A DNA stretch of 64,000 nucleotides from positions 1 to 64,000 of the forward strand of contig NZ_JAJUWS010000003.1 of the NCBI RefSeq assembly GCF_021390475.1, written 5' to 3'. The first letter of the stretch is position 1, and each line of letters opens with the position of its first letter. Position numbers and translations under genes: made by a program. This stretch comes from Streptomyces sp. ST2-7A. GTDB taxonomy: Bacteria > Actinomycetota > Actinomycetes > Streptomycetales > Streptomycetaceae. This document shows positions 61,425 to 64,000 of the stretch, in pieces. The notes beneath the pieces are model-generated. The model was not told where the DNA came from. It did no database searches and saw only the letters and a list, made by a program, of their open reading frames with translations.

Positions 61425-62180
61425 ATGGAAACCGTCATATCCCTGGAGGGGGTGACCGCCGAGCTGGGCGGTCACCCGGTGCTGCGCGGCATCGACCTCG
61501 TGGTGCGGGCCGGGGAGGTCGTCGCACTGCTGGGGGCGAACGGTTCCGGGAAGTCCACCACGGTGCGGGCCGGCGTGGGTCGGGTCCCGATCACCGGTGG
61601 TCGGCTGGAGTTGTTCGGCACGCCCCTGGCGAGGTTCCGCGAGTGGCGGCGGGTGGGATACGTGCCGCAGCGGTCGACGGCGGCCGGCGGCGTACCCGCC
61701 ACGGTGCGCGAGGTGGTCGCCGCCGGCCGGCTGGCCCACCGCGGCCTGCGCCCGTTGCGGCGCGCCGACCACGAGGCGGTACACCGGGCGCTGGAGACGG
61801 TGGGGCTGGCCGACCGGGCCCGTGAGTCCGTGGCCACCCTCTCCGGCGGTCAGCACCAGCGGGTGCTGATCGCCCGGGCCCTGACCAACGACCCCGACCT
61901 GCTGATCATGGACGAGCCACTGGCCGGGGTGGACCTGGTCGGTCAGGACGTCCTCGCCGACACCGTGCGAACCATGGTGGAACGCGGCACCGCCGTCCTG
62001 CTCGTGTTGCACGACCTGGGCCCGATGGCGCCGTTGATCAACCGCGCCGTGGTGCTCTCCGGGGGCCGGGTGGAGCGGATCGTGGAGCACGGCGACCAAC
62101 TGCCCGACGCCCACTCCTGCCATCCGGAGGACGCGTCCGAGTCGTCCGCCGAGCCGCGACTGCACACCGGGATCCTGTGA
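61425..62180 (+). CDS. znuC: zinc ABC transporter ATP-binding protein
   Basis: A 251-residue ABC ATPase: Walker A GANGSGKSTTV, Q-loop VGYVPQRS, signature LSGGQHQRVLIARAL, Walker B LLIMDEPLAGVD and the H-loop LVLHDLG. ATG 61425 follows GGAG at 5 bases. It lies downstream of znuA and overlaps the permease start by four bases, so the three form one operon. The C-terminal tail is His- and Asp-rich (DAHSCHPEDASE), possibly a metal-sensing feature, which is inference. Confidence 0.92.
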   Translation: METVISLEGVTAELGGHPVLRGIDLVVRAGEVVALLGANGSGKSTTVRAGVGRVPITGGRLELFGTPLARFREWRRVGYVPQRSTAAGGVPATVREVVAAGRLAHRGLRPLRRADHEAVHRALETVGLADRARESVATLSGGQHQRVLIARALTNDPDLLIMDEPLAGVDLVGQDVLADTVRTMVERGTAVLLVLHDLGPMAPLINRAVVLSGGRVERIVEHGDQLPDAHSCHPEDASESSAEPRLHTGIL

Positions 62181-63211
62181 TGACCCCTGCCCAGCTCCTC
62201 TTCCCCGGGTTTTTCCCCGGATCCTCGCCCGGGTTCCCCTCCGCCGCTCCCGTCGGCGCCGCGTTCCCGTCGACCGACGGGCAGGCGTTGGCGCTGGAGT
62301 TCCTGAACTACGCCTTCATGCAGCGGGCCCTGATCTCCGCACTGGTGATCGGGTTGACCGCGCCGGTGGTCGGCATCTACCTGGTCCAGCGCCGGCAGGC
62401 CCTGATGGGGGACGGCATCGGCCACGTGGCGCTGACCGGTGTCGCGCTGGGCTTCCTGTTCAACACCAGTCCGGTGTGGATGGCGGTGGTGGTCTCGGCG
62501 ATCGGCGCGGTCGGGATGGAGTTGCTGCGCCTGTCGGGGAAGGCGCGCGGGGACATCGCCCTGGCGATGCTCTTCTACGGCGGCATGGCCGGCGGCGTGA
62601 TGATCATCAATCTGGCACCGGGCGGTTCCACTGCCGGACTGACCAGCTATCTCTGGGGCTCGGTGACCACCGTCTCGGCCTCCGACATCACCGCCATCCT
62701 GGTCCTGGCGGGTTTCGTACTGCTGGTCGGCCTGGGCCTGCGCCGCCAACTGTTCTCGGTCTGCCAGGACGAGGAGTTCGCCCGGGTGACCGGGCTACCG
62801 GTGCGGGCGCTGAACCTGCTGCTCGCGGTGACCGCCGCCGCGACCGTGACGGTCGCCATGCGCGTGGTGGGGTTGCTGCTGGTCAGCGCGCTGATGGTGA
62901 TCCCGGTGGTGGCGGCGCAGCAGGCGACCCGCAGCTACGCCGGGACCCTCGCCGTCGCGTGCGGCTTCGGGGTGGTGGTCTCGGTCTCCGGCACGATCAC
63001 CTCCTACTACGCCGACGTGCCGCCCGGGGCGACGATCGTGCTGATCGCCATGGGGTTGTTCGCCCTGACGGCCGTGCTGACCCGGCCGATCGCCCGGCGG
63101 CGGGCCCGCCGGGCGGGGCGCCCGACACCCCCGTTGGGCGGGGCCGCCGGCGAGCGACCGACGGTGCCCGCGCCCGCCGATCCCGGCCGTTCCTCCCTCC
63201 CCTCCGGCTGA
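62177..63211 (+). CDS. znuB: zinc ABC transporter permease
   Basis: A 344-residue ABC-3 family membrane protein with 7-9 helices, from FLNYAFMQRALISALVIGLT to IVLIAMGLFALTAVLT. The signature loop YLVQRRQALMGDGIGHVALTG is present, and the coupling region follows SVCQDEEFARVTGL. Both GTG 62177 and ATG 62180 are possible; GTG overlaps the ATPase stop (GTGA). The first 30 residues are Pro/Gly/Ser-rich, and the C-terminal 35 residues are cytoplasmic and Arg/Pro-rich. Confidence 0.92.
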   Translation: MMTPAQLLFPGFFPGSSPGFPSAAPVGAAFPSTDGQALALEFLNYAFMQRALISALVIGLTAPVVGIYLVQRRQALMGDGIGHVALTGVALGFLFNTSPVWMAVVVSAIGAVGMELLRLSGKARGDIALAMLFYGGMAGGVMIINLAPGGSTAGLTSYLWGSVTTVSASDITAILVLAGFVLLVGLGLRRQLFSVCQDEEFARVTGLPVRALNLLLAVTAAATVTVAMRVVGLLLVSALMVIPVVAAQQATRSYAGTLAVACGFGVVVSVSGTITSYYADVPPGATIVLIAMGLFALTAVLTRPIARRRARRAGRPTPPLGGAAGERPTVPAPADPGRSSLPSG

Positions 63212-63273
63212 ACCCTCCGATCGCCTGGCACAATGGCAGCCGAGTACGGGAGCCGGGGCTATTTCGGGAGGCA

Positions 63274-63732
63274 ATGGTGGCGACGGCAGGACCGCCGGTC
63301 CGCGGCCGGTCCACACGACAGCGCGCGGCGGTGTCCGCGGCACTCGCCGAGGTGGACGAGTTCCGCAGCGCCCAGGAGCTGCACGACATGCTCAAGCACC
63401 GGGGCGACTCCGTCGGGTTGACCACGGTCTACCGCACGTTGCAGTCGCTCGCCGACGCGGGTGAGGTGGACGTGCTGCGCACCCGTGAGGGCGAGGCCGT
63501 CTACCGCCGGTGCAGCACCGACGACCACCACCACCACCTGGTGTGCCGGGTCTGTGGGAAGGCGGTCGAGGTCGAGGGGCCCGCGGTGGAGAAGTGGGCC
63601 GACACCGTCGCCGCCGAACACGGCTTCGTGGATGTGAGTCACACCGTCGAGGTCTTCGGCACCTGCGGTGACTGCGCCGCGACGCGACACGGGGGGGCGA
63701 CCCCCGGCACCGGCGGGCACGACCACGCCTGA
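63274..63732 (+). CDS. zur: zinc uptake regulator Zur (Fur family)
   Basis: A 152-residue Fur-family repressor. The winged helix is STRQRAAVSAALAEVDEFRS and GLTTVYRTLQSLADAGEVDV. The dimerisation part has DDHHHHLVCRVCGKAVEVEG and the second CxxC in FGTCGDCAAT, giving the structural zinc. It represses znuABC and other zinc genes when zinc is plentiful; Zur-like boxes overlap the znuA promoter. ATG 63274 has GGGAGG only 2 bases upstream, so GTG 63277 is possible. It is closely downstream of the permease gene and may be co-transcribed or use CACAAT near 63230. Confidence 0.93.
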   Translation: MVATAGPPVRGRSTRQRAAVSAALAEVDEFRSAQELHDMLKHRGDSVGLTTVYRTLQSLADAGEVDVLRTREGEAVYRRCSTDDHHHHLVCRVCGKAVEVEGPAVEKWADTVAAEHGFVDVSHTVEVFGTCGDCAATRHGGATPGTGGHDHA

Positions 63733-63984
63733 GCCCGCGCCGCCCACCGGCTCCCACCCTCTCCCACTCCCATCACGTCGGCCCGGGCGTCGATGTGGTG
63801 CCCCACGCCGGGTATCGATCCGTTTGTCGGATCCGGAGGATTCCGGTGATCACGACGGGCCATTGTCGTATCTTCCGGGTGACTTCCCGGGTGACTTCCC
63901 CGGGTACCGTCCGGTGGGTACGGGGGAAGCGGCGCCCGGGATGTCCGGGGCACCCGGGGCGGAGGATGCGGGAGGTGGGGCGTC

Positions 63985-64000
63985 ATGACCCTGGTCACGG
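63985..64000 (+). CDS. start of a gene that leaves the window
   Basis: ATG at 63985 follows GGAGG with a 9-base gap and opens MTLVT. Only five codons are visible, so the product cannot be named. Confidence 0.35.

Overview
The window is about 74% GC with near-saturated G/C at third codon positions, many ATGA/GTGA gene overlaps and GAGGAG-type ribosome sites. The gene order glyS – znuA – znuC – znuB – zur, with nearby nasA, nirBD, ppdK, dusB, dgt, dnaG and an hrd-type sigma factor, is typical of a Streptomyces chromosome core; the genus is inferred from gene content and order, not from a marker gene. No tRNA, rRNA, IS element, prophage or CRISPR array was seen.

Layout. 1-2.4 kb: a Roadblock-like protein and two related small proteins behind a possible general-stress promoter. 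2.6-7.1 kb: a GH35 beta-galactosidase divergent from an FGGY sugar kinase. 7.3-10.7 kb: hrd-type sigma factor and DNA primase. 10.9-18.2 kb: an Acg-family flavoprotein, a PucR-type regulator, a giant LuxR (LAL) regulator and a secreted lipase. 18.3-24.3 kb: dGTPase, AlkB, GNAT, an ECF42 sigma factor with its DGPF partner, and a DUF397 protein. 24.1-33.7 kb: assimilatory nitrate/nitrite reduction (sirohydrochlorin chelatase, NasA, a FAD oxidoreductase, NirB, NirD) with GlnR-type boxes, interrupted by cutA, a frameshifted Uma2 nuclease gene and a cupin. 34.2-40.3 kb: a xylan module of secreted GH10-CBM2 xylanase, LacI regulator and GH3 glycosidase. 40.4-44.0 kb: a small membrane protein coupled to a P-type cation ATPase. 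44.2-46.7 kb: an RsbQ-like hydrolase, a PAS-PP2C phosphatase and a STAS protein in one overlapping operon. 47.0-49.7 kb: pyruvate phosphate dikinase. 50.4-56.2 kb: a ROK regulator divergent from two glycoside hydrolases. 56.5-64.0 kb: DusB, a small membrane protein, glycyl-tRNA synthetase and the Zur zinc-uptake operon.

How the genes work together. SirC supplies siroheme for NirB, NasA feeds nitrite to NirBD, and GlnR-like boxes precede both blocks. The xylanase and GH3 genes share a closely similar 33-34 bp element on opposite strands, pointing to one regulator, probably the LacI protein encoded between them. The ZnuABC genes are followed by zur, and two Zur-like palindromes cover the znuA promoter. 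The RsbQ/RsbP/STAS block looks like a complete partner-switching input module without its anti-sigma or sigma partner.

Most notable signals: the RsbQ-RsbP-STAS cassette; a textbook MerR/SoxR-type promoter with a 19-bp spacer that points antisense into that cassette and has no gene behind it; the shared xylan control element; and a recurrent -10 hexamer placed 6-7 bases before start codons that suggests leaderless mRNAs for several genes.
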